A stretch of DNA of 64,000 bases from an uncultured Algibacter sp. (lineage in GTDB: Bacteria > Bacteroidota > Bacteroidia > Flavobacteriales > Flavobacteriaceae), in contig NZ_CANKXG010000009.1 in assembly GCF_947487575.1 (NCBI RefSeq), positions 1 to 64,000 of the forward strand, given 5' to 3'. Shown piece after piece: positions 50,067 to 59,052 of this stretch (the stretch's first letter is position 1; the number at the start of each line of letters is the position of its first letter). The position numbers and the translations under genes are program-made. Under the pieces are notes generated by a model. The model did no database searches. It saw nothing but the letters and a program-made list of their open reading frames with translations, and was not told the origin of the DNA.

Positions 50067-52193
50067 TTATAATGTTATAAAATTTTCTTTATATCTGTAT
50101 TGAGGAAAAAAATCTGCATCTGAATCATTACATTCTTTTTCTATGACTAAATTTCTATATTCATCTGGCATTGCTATATGTTTCCACACATGAAATGGTT
50201 TAAAATCTTTTGAAAAAGAAGACTTAAACCTAAATAATTCATCCTCATTATTGCCAAGCCCTCCTCCTAAATTAAAGTAAGTGTAGTTTTCTTCAGAACC
50301 TTTAAGTCTCATTTCGTCAATAAGTAATCGTATCGGGGAAAGATTTAGATAGTCATTTTTTGTTCCTGAAATATGGTATTGAATTATACTGTTGGTTTTT
50401 ACCATCATAGCTGCTGATATAATATCTCCAGACTCTTTATCTAATGCAAACAATACTTCTGTTTTGTAATCACTACTATTAATAAAGTCGTAAAAATATT
50501 GTTTAGAAAAATAGTATTTCTTTTGAGCATTAACTCTATCCATGTTTTCATAATATAAATCAATAAACATATTTATATCTTCTGATTTCTCACTTATTTT
50601 AAAGTCACATAACTTCCTACATTTATTTAAATAGCGTTTTGTAGTTTTTGAGAAAATAGTTCTTTGCTCACCGACATCTTTAGTTAAATCAATGTTAACA
50701 ATATTACCAAGATTATTAATTTCACCTAAACCATTTAATACTACTTTTTGGTTTTTTATAAAAGGGTTTAATCTTGAGAAAACTGAAACAATTTTTTCTT
50801 GTTTAAAAAAATTATTTAAATTTTTGATAAAATTTGCATTATCAAAAGTATGATCTATATTTTTCTGCAATGGTCCAGCATATCCATATACGGAGGTTGC
50901 ATCAAAATACGTGGTTTCTGGTATTTGACGAATTATTAGTGGAAGAAATATTTCTTTATCATCTTCTTTATATACTATTAGTATAGCTTTTTCATTATCT
51001 TGTTTTGATAGCTCATGATAATCATAGGTATGATAAAAATCGTAATTATTAGCTTTTTGTAGAGCTTTTTGCCATTCTTCTTTATTAGTTATAACCGAGA
51101 ATGATTTAGGTGATGTGTTATTCATTTTTTTGTAGATGGGAAAATAGTTTTTAGAGTTTGATATTAAATTTTCAACACTAGTATATTCAATTTTTATATC
51201 TCTAATTAATTTATTGTAAATGTTTTCATTAATTACCTTTCTGCCTGTGTAGAAAACCGCATCCTCTTCTTTAGGAAAAAATGCTTTTTTGTATTGATAC
51301 AAACCATCATTATTGCTTCTGCCTCCTCCAAGTATGTAGTGGGTTTTATTGTTTTTTAATGACCATTTAATAACTTCAATTTTTAAAAAATCATTGGGTC
51401 TATAATTGAAATAATCTTGAAGTGTCCCTCCTAAATAGGAATAAAGTTCTCCATTGTTACATATTATTAATTCTGCTGAAATTGGAGTATCATCTTTATA
51501 AACAAATGCTAAGAGCGTATTATCATAATTATTTTCTACTAAATCTAAAAAATAATTTTTTGGATAGAAGTAATTTCTAGCAGCATCATTTCTAACCATC
51601 GTTTTTATATAAATATCATAAAAATCTTGAATAAGATTAGGGGTTTTGGTTTTATCATAAATTTTGAAGGTCAGTTCACTATTTGAAGCTTTTCTGTAAT
51701 TATTTCTTACTTTTTGTTTGAAGTTATTCCAAATAGAATCAAAATCATCTATTTTCCCTTTCACATTGTTTAATGTAGGTATCAGATGTCCAGAATAATT
51801 TATATGATTATTATCTAAATTAAAACGAATAAATTCTGTTACTACATTATTGTTTTTATACCAATTATCAACCTTAGTCCAAAACACTTTTATATCCTCT
51901 ATAGAGGCATCGTTATTAATTAAAGGACCACTATATCCGTATGGTGATATAACATCAAAATAGTCTTCCTCACTATTTATTGCTTTAGATTCAATTTTAT
52001 TTAAGTATATAGGCAATAATACTAAGGGTGAGTTATTTTTAGTTAAAAGAAAATAACTTAAACATTTTTCTTTGGTATAATTGCAGTACTGTAAAGAATA
52101 AAATACACTAGATTTCTCAAATTTATCTAAAATACTGTTGTAGTTATTGATGTCAATAACATTTTTGTTAGTTTGGAATTTAAGATTATACAT
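50067..52193 (-). CDS. tandem FemAB-like (double GNAT) transferase
   Basis: 708 residues made of two homologous halves of about 355. Each half has an N-terminal lobe with a GYxGPL block (DVISPYGYSGPL in half 1, DATSVYGYAGPL in half 2) and a C-terminal lobe. The matching C-terminal segments are FYPKNYFLDLVENNYDNTLL with SAELIICNNGELYSYLGGTLQDY, and YFSKQYFYDFINSSDYKTEV with SAAMMVKTNSIIQYHISGT. Both end in a Gly-rich block (YILGGGRSNNDGLYQYKKAFF and YFNLGGGLGNNEDELFRFKSSF). This is the FemAB/BioF2 acetyltransferase fold that moves aminoacyl or other acyl groups. In most bacteria one copy per chain is found. It lies between two initiating transferases. Confidence 0.75.
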   Translation of the reverse strand: MYNLKFQTNKNVIDINNYNSILDKFEKSSVFYSLQYCNYTKEKCLSYFLLTKNNSPLVLLPIYLNKIESKAINSEEDYFDVISPYGYSGPLINNDASIEDIKVFWTKVDNWYKNNNVVTEFIRFNLDNNHINYSGHLIPTLNNVKGKIDDFDSIWNNFKQKVRNNYRKASNSELTFKIYDKTKTPNLIQDFYDIYIKTMVRNDAARNYFYPKNYFLDLVENNYDNTLLAFVYKDDTPISAELIICNNGELYSYLGGTLQDYFNYRPNDFLKIEVIKWSLKNNKTHYILGGGRSNNDGLYQYKKAFFPKEEDAVFYTGRKVINENIYNKLIRDIKIEYTSVENLISNSKNYFPIYKKMNNTSPKSFSVITNKEEWQKALQKANNYDFYHTYDYHELSKQDNEKAILIVYKEDDKEIFLPLIIRQIPETTYFDATSVYGYAGPLQKNIDHTFDNANFIKNLNNFFKQEKIVSVFSRLNPFIKNQKVVLNGLGEINNLGNIVNIDLTKDVGEQRTIFSKTTKRYLNKCRKLCDFKISEKSEDINMFIDLYYENMDRVNAQKKYYFSKQYFYDFINSSDYKTEVLFALDKESGDIISAAMMVKTNSIIQYHISGTKNDYLNLSPIRLLIDEMRLKGSEENYTYFNLGGGLGNNEDELFRFKSSFSKDFKPFHVWKHIAMPDEYRNLVIEKECNDSDADFFPQYRYKENFITL

Positions 52194-52288
52194 AATCTTT
52201 TTGATTTTTAGAGTCTTTAGGGAGAATGTTTTATTTTATAACTTACTGCTAAGTATGTGTTCAAATTGATTTAAAGTTCACAAATTAC

Positions 52289-52903
52289 TTAATTCATATT
52301 TGACCCTGTAAATTCAGGCATATTTATTTCCCCACCGTTATTTATTCCTTCAGGAATAATAATTCGTTTAATAGTAAGAAAAATGATTTTTATATCTAAA
52401 ATGAAAGATTGATTTTCAACGTACCAGACATCTAAATTAAACTTTTGCTCCCAAGAGATAGAATTCCTTCCTTTTACCTGAGCCCAACCTGTAATACCTG
52501 GTTTTACATCATGTCTTTTCTTTTGCTCATTATTATACAAAGGCAAATACTTAGTTAATAGTGGTCTTGGTCCAACAAGGCTCATGTCTCCTTTGACAAC
52601 ATTTAATAGCTGCGGGATTTCATCTAAAGAATACTTTCTTAAAAAACCACCAATTTTAGTAACTCGATTTAGACTATGAATATTTTCATTTGATTCTGAC
52701 TTATAGTCAGCCATAGTTTTAAATTTTATTATTTCAAATAATTTGCCGTTTTTCCCAGGGCGCTCTTGAAAAAAGAAAGGTTTACCGTTATTTACCATTA
52801 ATAAACAGAAAAAAACAAATAAAAAAATAGGGGATAGCATAAGCAAGGCGATTAATGCTGCGAAAAAATCTAATACCCTTTTAATTATATTGTATGAATT
52901 CAT
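52289..52903 (-). CDS. second initiating sugar-phosphate transferase (PglC-like)
   Basis: A 204-residue monotopic phosphoglycosyltransferase, paralogous to 49326-49943. It has one hydrophobic helix (FFAALIALLMLSPIFLFVFFCLLM), FFQERPGKNGKLFEIIKFKTM, catalytic LDEIPQLLNVVKGDMSLVGPRPLL and PGITGWAQVKGRNSISWEQKF. The C-terminus ends INMPEFTGSNMN. Having two initiating enzymes in one locus suggests either two alternative first sugars or two glycans. It lies 95 bases before the tandem FemAB-like gene on the same strand. Confidence 0.9.
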   Translation of the reverse strand: MNSYNIIKRVLDFFAALIALLMLSPIFLFVFFCLLMVNNGKPFFFQERPGKNGKLFEIIKFKTMADYKSESNENIHSLNRVTKIGGFLRKYSLDEIPQLLNVVKGDMSLVGPRPLLTKYLPLYNNEQKKRHDVKPGITGWAQVKGRNSISWEQKFNLDVWYVENQSFILDIKIIFLTIKRIIIPEGINNGGEINMPEFTGSNMN

Positions 52904-53042
52904 ATGGTAAAAATAGTACGGTTTAACCTATTAAACTATATTTTACGCTAAAGCGTAAATATTTTTGATTAGGAGTAAATTTTGAGATTAGCAATAGACA
53001 TATTTTATTAATTAGTAAATTCTATAATCTTAAAATTTATAA

Positions 53043-54101
53043 TTACTGTTTTTGAAAATAATTATTAATTACACTAGCAATATATTCTATATCTAAATTG
53101 TTATATCTATAATCAACATGTATATTAAGAAAATACCCATATTTAATTGAGTTATTGGGCCATAGCAAGGATGGATAAACAGAATGAAATATTAAATATT
53201 CCTTAAACTCATTTAATTCGATAATATTTTGAAAGAGAAGCGTTAATCCAAATGGTGTAGTATCATTATTTAAAATTGAAAATTTATTATTTTGGTTTAT
53301 TAGCTTAACTATTTTTTCAAAATTATTCTTTTTGAAATCTAAATAGTTATGTTTCAAATACTCTTTAAGTATAACTTTATGTTTAGTGTCAATTTCAAAT
53401 AAATCGTAATTATTGTGCATTTTGTTTTCTGCATCATAAACTAATTCTAAAAATTCTTTCTTTAAATCTTCATCTATACCTTCTTTTTTTTCGAATTCTT
53501 GCTTTTTTAGCATAGCGTTGGAAATATTAGTCCATATATTTTTAAAATAATCAGAACCGTTTACTTCTATAACTCCTAGTTTATCGCCATTTGGTATCCA
53601 AGCAATTCCTCCTAATGGAGTAGGTACAGATTTTCTTAAAGAAGCAAAGCAAAAATCTGCATTACTTTCTATACAGGATTTACTCAACCAACCATGTGAA
53701 TGATCTTCAACTATTTGAAAGTTTTTTTCAGTGTAATTTATTAAGCATTCTGATGTTCCCCAGAAATTATTTATTAAAATAATATCATTTTCTTTTAAAA
53801 AATTGCTTCCATCTATTATATATGAGTTATTTGCTGGTTTAACTTCATAAAACTTAATGTTATTATAGTTTTGTTTAAGCCAATGTGTTACATGCTGGCA
53901 ATAATATTCAGGAACCCAAATAATATTTACTTTGTTTATTTTATTTATATTTTCAATAATATATTTTATAGCATGTCTCCCTGAATAGAATAATTTATTA
54001 TTCTTTGGAATAAAACTATTAGGGAAATCTTTAAAAAACTCAGAGTCAATGTGTGAAAAAAAAGAACCATAGCCTTTTTTTTCTTTTATATTATTGTTCA
54101 T
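53043..54101 (-). CDS. divergent DegT-like PLP-fold protein
   Basis: About 352 residues from the ATG at 54101, giving MNNNIKEKKGYGSFFSHIDSEFF. An upstream ATG at 54188 would add 29 hydrophobic residues and overlap the divergent formyltransferase start, so I prefer the shorter form. SGRHAIKYIIENI, WVPEYYCQHVTHWL, VEDHSHGWLS and CFASLRKSVPTPLGGIAWIP follow the order of a fold-type I DegT/DnrJ/EryC1 aminotransferase: substrate-binding, ring-stacking, PLP Asp and Schiff-base Lys (the K of LRKSVPTPLGG). The protein is much diverged, so it may transfer amino groups to a sugar or an acyl chain, or have lost activity. Confidence 0.6.
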   Translation of the reverse strand: MNNNIKEKKGYGSFFSHIDSEFFKDFPNSFIPKNNKLFYSGRHAIKYIIENINKINKVNIIWVPEYYCQHVTHWLKQNYNNIKFYEVKPANNSYIIDGSNFLKENDIILINNFWGTSECLINYTEKNFQIVEDHSHGWLSKSCIESNADFCFASLRKSVPTPLGGIAWIPNGDKLGVIEVNGSDYFKNIWTNISNAMLKKQEFEKKEGIDEDLKKEFLELVYDAENKMHNNYDLFEIDTKHKVILKEYLKHNYLDFKKNNFEKIVKLINQNNKFSILNNDTTPFGLTLLFQNIIELNEFKEYLIFHSVYPSLLWPNNSIKYGYFLNIHVDYRYNNLDIEYIASVINNYFQKQ

Positions 54102-54177
54102 GTTTCGCAATGTATTAAAAATGGATATAAATGAATAGATTTGTATCTGTAAATATTTAAATTTTATAAGAAACATA

Positions 54178-55035
54178 ATGGGCAACAAAAAAAATATTGT
54201 TTTAATTGGTTCTAGGGTATATGTTATTGAAGAGTTGTTGAAAGATAAAGAATTTATAAACCTATCAATTTATGCTTTAAAGAATAGTTTTTTGGAAACT
54301 TACTCTAATGAAAAAGGGTTAGTTTTTAAAACTTTTTCAATGGATAAAAAACAAAAATGTTTGGATGAATTATTAGCCTTAAATTTTGATGTTTTAATTT
54401 CCAATGGCTGCCCTATATTATTTCCTGTAAACAGATTTGGTTCTAATCAAATACTTATAAATGTACACCCTACATACCTGCCACATTTACAAGGAAAAAC
54501 ACCAATGAATGGTGTGTTTTATTTAGATTATGATTTTTACGGAGCAACTATGCATTATATAGATAATGGGGTTGATACTGGAGATATTATTTATCAACAA
54601 AAGGAAGAATTAACAAATGATATTGATTTAGGGCTTTTATATCATTTAGCTATGTCTATGGAAGGAGTTGTTTTTATCAAAGGCTGGAAAAAATTAAAAG
54701 AAGCTGATTTTAAAAACATAGGGATTAAGCAACTTGAAAAAGGCACTTATTTTAATAGAACTATTACAATGCAAACCTTAAATTTTGAAGAAGACAATAC
54801 AGTAAATCTTTTACGCAAAATTAAAAGTTTTGGTGTCGATACACAAGGTTGTATTGCAAAAATCGAACTTAAAAATTATAAAATATTCGAAGCAGAAGTC
54901 ATAATACATATACCTCTTCTTAAAAAATTCGAGAATGCCAAACCAGGTGAACTTGTCTTAAATTATGACGGAAATTTTTTAATTAAGACGATTGATGGTT
55001 TACTAAAAATTAAGAAATATGAGTTAATAATTTAG
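54178..55035 (+). CDS. formyltransferase-fold protein
   Basis: 285 residues. The catalytic triad of N10-formyl-THF-dependent formyltransferases is visible: Asn in VLISNGCPILFP (about residue 81), His in LINVHPTYLPHLQGKTPMNG (about 102), and Asp in HYIDNGVDTGDIIYQ (about 138). The C-terminal about 90 residues form a small OB-like domain. Relatives formylate dTDP-4-amino-sugars or Ara4N in surface polysaccharides. It is the only plus-strand gene within a minus-strand operon and is convergent with the carrier-protein gene at three bases distance. N-formylation of an amino sugar or of a carrier-bound amino acid is the likely role. Confidence 0.78.
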   Translation: MGNKKNIVLIGSRVYVIEELLKDKEFINLSIYALKNSFLETYSNEKGLVFKTFSMDKKQKCLDELLALNFDVLISNGCPILFPVNRFGSNQILINVHPTYLPHLQGKTPMNGVFYLDYDFYGATMHYIDNGVDTGDIIYQQKEELTNDIDLGLLYHLAMSMEGVVFIKGWKKLKEADFKNIGIKQLEKGTYFNRTITMQTLNFEEDNTVNLLRKIKSFGVDTQGCIAKIELKNYKIFEAEVIIHIPLLKKFENAKPGELVLNYDGNFLIKTIDGLLKIKKYELII

Positions 55036-55038
55036 CCT

Positions 55039-55278
55039 TTATATTTCTTTTTTTATAGTATCAATTAAATCTCCCACATTATTCATACCCATTAAATCCA
55101 TTAGTTTAAACTTAATATTAAGTGTGTTTTCTATATCTGTAATAATCATCATATGTGTCACAGATTCCCATCCATCAACATCATTTGCGGTTGTTGATTC
55201 TGTAAGTTTAAAATTATCATGTTCTAGTACTTTTATAAAGGACTGATTTATAGATCTTAAAATATCTTCTTTATTCAT
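55039..55278 (-). CDS. acyl/peptidyl carrier protein
   Basis: A 79-residue four-helix carrier. The phosphopantetheine site is the Ser in DVDGWESVTHMMIITDIE (Ser39), a GWxS variant of the usual DSL motif common in stand-alone carriers. The adenylation enzyme gene is two bases upstream and the pair resembles DltA-DltC. The loaded amino acid would then be passed on by one of the acyltransferases nearby. The phosphopantetheinyl transferase is not in this window. Confidence 0.88.
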   Translation of the reverse strand: MNKEDILRSINQSFIKVLEHDNFKLTESTTANDVDGWESVTHMMIITDIENTLNIKFKLMDLMGMNNVGDLIDTIKKEI

Positions 55279-55280
55279 TT

Positions 55281-56774
55281 TTAATCTGTTTTTATTAAAT
55301 TTCTCAATGCTTTTCTGTCTAATTTACCATTAGTGTTATGTGGAAAGTTATCAAGAAAAAAATATTTTGTAGGCACCATATAGTTTGGTAGTACACTTTG
55401 TAAATGGTTTTGTAATTCTTTAATATCAAATGCTTTACCTTCTATTACTAGTGCTATTTCATTATTTCCATTACTATTATTTATATCAATTATGGAGAGA
55501 TTATTTTTTGTTATAACTTTTTTTGAGTGAAATTCGATTTCTCCTAATTCAACTCTAAAACCTCTAATTTTTACCTGAAAATCTTTACGTTCTATATACA
55601 TTAAATACCCTTCTGAATCTTCATAGCATATATCACCAGTTTTGTAAAATTGTTCTAGTATTCCATTAACTTCTTTCGTGAAAAACGAAGCAGAATTTAA
55701 AGTGTCATTTTTCCAATAACCAAGCGTTACTTGTGGCCCAGATAAACATAGTTCCCCTTCATCACCACTTTCTATGATATTATTCTTATCATCAATAATA
55801 AGATGATTAAAACCTTTTAATGGTTTTCCTATTGAAATTACGCCATTATGCGATTTACCTAGTGTATTAGAGTATGTGTGATAAGTGCTGCATACTGTAC
55901 ATTCTGTAGGGCCATAATGATTATATAATTTACTATTTGGAATACATTTTAGCCATTCTTTTACAATATCCTCATAAAGTTTTCCGCCACCAAAAATACA
56001 ATACCGAACACTAGTTGCATATATTTCAGAAAAATATGGGCGCAGATAGTGTATTATTGAAGGCACCATTTTTAATACTGTTAACTCATACTTTTGTAAA
56101 AGTTTAAAAATATGAAAGTATTTCATGCTACCTGGCGGAACAGTATAACTACATGCACCTGATAAAAATGCTGGTAAAAATGCAGTAAGTGAGGCATCAA
56201 AAGTAAGGTCGTACATTTGTAAACACCTATCAGAATCGTTTAAAATGTATTCTCCATCATATGTTAATGCATATATTAATGAATCTACATTTTTTAGTGT
56301 TATAGGAATTCCTTTTGGTTTTCCAGTACTTCCACTAGTAAATAAAATATATGCTATTCCGTTCTGGTTAATTTCTCCCTCTTTAATTTTATATGAATTA
56401 TAACCTATATTATGAGTTGGTAATACAGAAAATGCTTCGTCATTAAAAGCATCTATATTTGAATTTAAAATATAACTAGCTCCTGTAGAATTTAAAACCT
56501 CTTTATTTCTTTGCATGGGCGCCGATGGGTTTATTGGTATATACGCTTTGTTTTCAAACCAAAGTGCAAAAATAGAGGCATAGGTTTGAATATCATCATT
56601 TGTTATTAAACCAATAAACTTTTCCTTAGAAGATATTTCTGTTTGAATTAATTTTCTAATTTTTAAAATTTGTTCAGAAAAGGCTTTATACGTATAAAAA
56701 ACATCATTAATACATAATGCATTTTTGCTAGCATGTTTTTCAAAAGATTTTTTAAGATTTGGTATGAGGTTCAT
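55281..56774 (-). CDS. stand-alone amino-acid adenylation enzyme (DltA-like)
   Basis: A 497-residue ANL-superfamily enzyme that activates a carboxylate with ATP and loads it on the carrier protein encoded next door. Core motifs: A3 FTSGSTGKPKG (145-155), TFDASLTAFLP (191-201) with the Asp that in amino-acid adenylating domains holds the alpha-amino group, A5 HYGPTECTV, A7 YKTGD, A8 FQVKIRGFRVELGEIE and A10 NTNGKLDRKAL with Lys484. It has no condensation or thioesterase domain. The amino acid cannot be deduced reliably. The pairing with a carrier and acyltransferases in a glycan locus suggests aminoacylation of a sugar. Confidence 0.88.
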   Translation of the reverse strand: MNLIPNLKKSFEKHASKNALCINDVFYTYKAFSEQILKIRKLIQTEISSKEKFIGLITNDDIQTYASIFALWFENKAYIPINPSAPMQRNKEVLNSTGASYILNSNIDAFNDEAFSVLPTHNIGYNSYKIKEGEINQNGIAYILFTSGSTGKPKGIPITLKNVDSLIYALTYDGEYILNDSDRCLQMYDLTFDASLTAFLPAFLSGACSYTVPPGSMKYFHIFKLLQKYELTVLKMVPSIIHYLRPYFSEIYATSVRYCIFGGGKLYEDIVKEWLKCIPNSKLYNHYGPTECTVCSTYHTYSNTLGKSHNGVISIGKPLKGFNHLIIDDKNNIIESGDEGELCLSGPQVTLGYWKNDTLNSASFFTKEVNGILEQFYKTGDICYEDSEGYLMYIERKDFQVKIRGFRVELGEIEFHSKKVITKNNLSIIDINNSNGNNEIALVIEGKAFDIKELQNHLQSVLPNYMVPTKYFFLDNFPHNTNGKLDRKALRNLIKTD

Positions 56775-56785
56775 GAAAAAATTAA

Positions 56786-57883
56786 TTATGCAAAATTACC
56801 ATCTTGATCTGTTATATGGATGTTTTTTGTTTCTAAATTTACATCTTTATGTACAAGGGTAAATATTTCTCTTTTTTTAGTATGAGTACTAAAATACCTT
56901 CTATTTAAGCTTCTACCTAGTTTATCATTTTCAGTATGGATTATAGTTGCCTTTGCTAATATGAAATTATCCATCAAGGCGTCTACACAATAATCATAAT
57001 TATCTTCACTAGTTATAAAATATCGAATATGAAACTCTGTATTCCTTACTAGAATTGAAATAAAACCAATAATAGTCTCTTTTTTAACCAAAAAATTAAG
57101 GTTGTAAATATTGCTTGTAGAACTATTAATTAAACAATAATGTGAGGATTTATATTTGTTTTTAACTTGTGTGTATTGGCTATTATCTATTTGCCAATTG
57201 ATATATACGGGTGTTTTTACAACTAAATCATTTTTTAAAAAGGGTTCAATATATTTCCATGAATGGTTATCTATAAAAGAAATATATTCATAAGTTAAAC
57301 CTTTAACACGCTTTTTGTTTTTAAACTTATTAATTATCGCAGTAAAATTATAAGAGAGAGAGGATATGAGTTTTACTAATGGTTTAACCGTGCGTAACTT
57401 TCTTATATTATTTAGTAAAAGTTCGGAGTCTAAACTAAAAACAATTATATGCTTATTTCGTTTCGAAAACTTAGTAAACGGTTGTTTTTCATAATACGGA
57501 ATCGTTTCTTGACCAATATATTTTATAATAGCCTGGTTTTTAATTGCTTTAAAAGACAAGCTTCTAGTGTAAGTTGAAAGAATAGTGTCTTTGTATTTAT
57601 CTGCAATCCACCATCTACGACTCCAAAATACTTTCTTAATACCTTGAGGTGTGTTAATTAAATCTGGAATCATATAAATAAATGCGACTATATCTTGTTT
57701 TTCATAACCTAGAATAGCACATACATCGTCATTTTCAATTCTATCATTTTCAAGTAGCCATTTTGCCTTGCTCTTAGAAAAAGGAATATTTTTAGATTGA
57801 TAACCCCAATAGGTGTTATTATCAACAGCTTCTTTTAGAAGAGCTTTAGTTAACGTAATGATTTCTAAATCTTCTGATTTCAT
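56786..57883 (-). CDS. uncharacterised protein of the adenylation/carrier module, possible GNAT-like transferase
   Basis: 365 residues with no signal peptide or membrane helix. The opening EIITLTKALLKEAVDNNTYWGYQSKNIPFSKSKAKWLLEN and CAILGYEKQDIVAFIYMIPDLI look like the start of a GNAT fold. Later segments VKKETIIGFISILVRNTEFHIRYFI may be a second one. Confident family motifs are lacking. It lies 11 bases upstream of the adenylation gene and is certainly in the same operon, so it is the best candidate for moving the activated acyl group from the carrier to the glycan precursor. This is inference from position. Confidence 0.55.
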   Translation of the reverse strand: MKSEDLEIITLTKALLKEAVDNNTYWGYQSKNIPFSKSKAKWLLENDRIENDDVCAILGYEKQDIVAFIYMIPDLINTPQGIKKVFWSRRWWIADKYKDTILSTYTRSLSFKAIKNQAIIKYIGQETIPYYEKQPFTKFSKRNKHIIVFSLDSELLLNNIRKLRTVKPLVKLISSLSYNFTAIINKFKNKKRVKGLTYEYISFIDNHSWKYIEPFLKNDLVVKTPVYINWQIDNSQYTQVKNKYKSSHYCLINSSTSNIYNLNFLVKKETIIGFISILVRNTEFHIRYFITSEDNYDYCVDALMDNFILAKATIIHTENDKLGRSLNRRYFSTHTKKREIFTLVHKDVNLETKNIHITDQDGNFA

Positions 57884-57893
57884 ATAGTTATTA

Positions 57894-59051
57894 CTATTTG
57901 AGTAGTGTTTGGTATTCTTTTAATAGAGCCTCCCAAACTTCCTTTCTTTCATAATTTGAGACAATATTTTTTCTTGATTTAACCCCCATGTTTTTAGATT
58001 CTACTTTATTTAAATAAACAAAATTCATAGAATTAGCTAAGGCCTCACTATCTTTTACTGGTATAATTAATCCATTTACATTATGATCAATAATTTCATT
58101 GCATCCATTTATATCTGAAACGATACACGCCAATTCCATAGCTGCACCTTGCATTACAACATTAGGGAATCCTTCTCGATAACTAGGGAAGGTAAGTGCA
58201 TCTGAAATTGAAAAATATGGTTTTACATCTTGAACCCAACCTGTAGAAATTATATTTTTATTTTTATTAATAATTTTTATTGTTTCGGGTAGTAATGGGT
58301 CTAATTCACTTTCATAATCACCAACCATTAATAATTTTATATTATTGATTTTTTGATTTAATTTATTAAAAGCTTGAACTAATTCGTTAACACCTTTATC
58401 TTTTACTATTCTTCCCGCAAAAACATAAATATAATCGTCTTTTGAGATGCCAAGTTTTTCTTTTAACTCTTGTTTGAATTTTGTATCATATAAATTTGGA
58501 TTAAAATCTGAGGTATCAATCCCGTTAGAACTTCCTTTGCCAATTACTTTTAGTTTATCATTATTGGTAAACTTATTTTCTAAAATTATATTTAATAAAC
58601 CATAAGAATTGGGATATATTTTTGTAGCACATTTATAGGTGAATTTTTCAACTATATTTAATAGGTTACGTTTTGAGCCAGTTACTTCAAGAAGAGGCAG
58701 ACCTGCTATAGTATGAAGCCTGTGTGGTACTTTGGCTAAATATGCGGCAAGCATGGATAAAGTTCCTGCTTTTGGAGTATGTGAATGTACAATATCTGGT
58801 GATTCTCTTTTAAAAAGCTTATAAAGCTTCCAGACAGCAACAATGTCTTTAATTGGGGTTATTTGCCTTGTCATTTCAATAGCCTCAATACGAATTTCTT
58901 CTTTAGCACCAACTTTTTCAATTTGGTTATCATCTCCTTTTGATGAGACTCCTAAAATTTCGTAATAATTGGACATAAATTTTAATTGTCCAGAAAGAAG
59001 TCCACCCAAAGAAGCAGGAACAGTTGTAACTCTAATAATTTTATTCTTCAT
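57894..59051 (-). CDS. GT4-type glycosyltransferase
   Basis: A 385-residue GT-B enzyme. The N-terminal half has RVTTVPASLGGLLSGQLKFM, IVHSHTPKAGTLSMLAAYLAKVPHRLHTIAGLPL; the C-terminal half has YVFAGRIVKDKGVNELVQAF and the nucleotide-binding FPSYREGFPNVVMQGAAMEL. The HSHTPKAG and TIAGLPL blocks resemble transferases that elongate undecaprenyl-linked sugars such as PglA-like enzymes. It is one base from asnB upstream and ten from the next gene downstream. Confidence 0.9.
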   Translation of the reverse strand: MKNKIIRVTTVPASLGGLLSGQLKFMSNYYEILGVSSKGDDNQIEKVGAKEEIRIEAIEMTRQITPIKDIVAVWKLYKLFKRESPDIVHSHTPKAGTLSMLAAYLAKVPHRLHTIAGLPLLEVTGSKRNLLNIVEKFTYKCATKIYPNSYGLLNIILENKFTNNDKLKVIGKGSSNGIDTSDFNPNLYDTKFKQELKEKLGISKDDYIYVFAGRIVKDKGVNELVQAFNKLNQKINNIKLLMVGDYESELDPLLPETIKIINKNKNIISTGWVQDVKPYFSISDALTFPSYREGFPNVVMQGAAMELACIVSDINGCNEIIDHNVNGLIIPVKDSEALANSMNFVYLNKVESKNMGVKSRKNIVSNYERKEVWEALLKEYQTLLK

Positions 59052-59052
59052 A

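Noticed and set aside
54102-54188. 29-residue N-terminal extension of the PLP-fold protein
   Set aside because: It would overlap the start of the divergent formyltransferase gene and has no homology to the fold.
54178-57883. Siderophore-type NRPS cluster
   Set aside because: There are no condensation, cyclisation or thioesterase domains and no iron-uptake genes; all neighbours are glycan genes.
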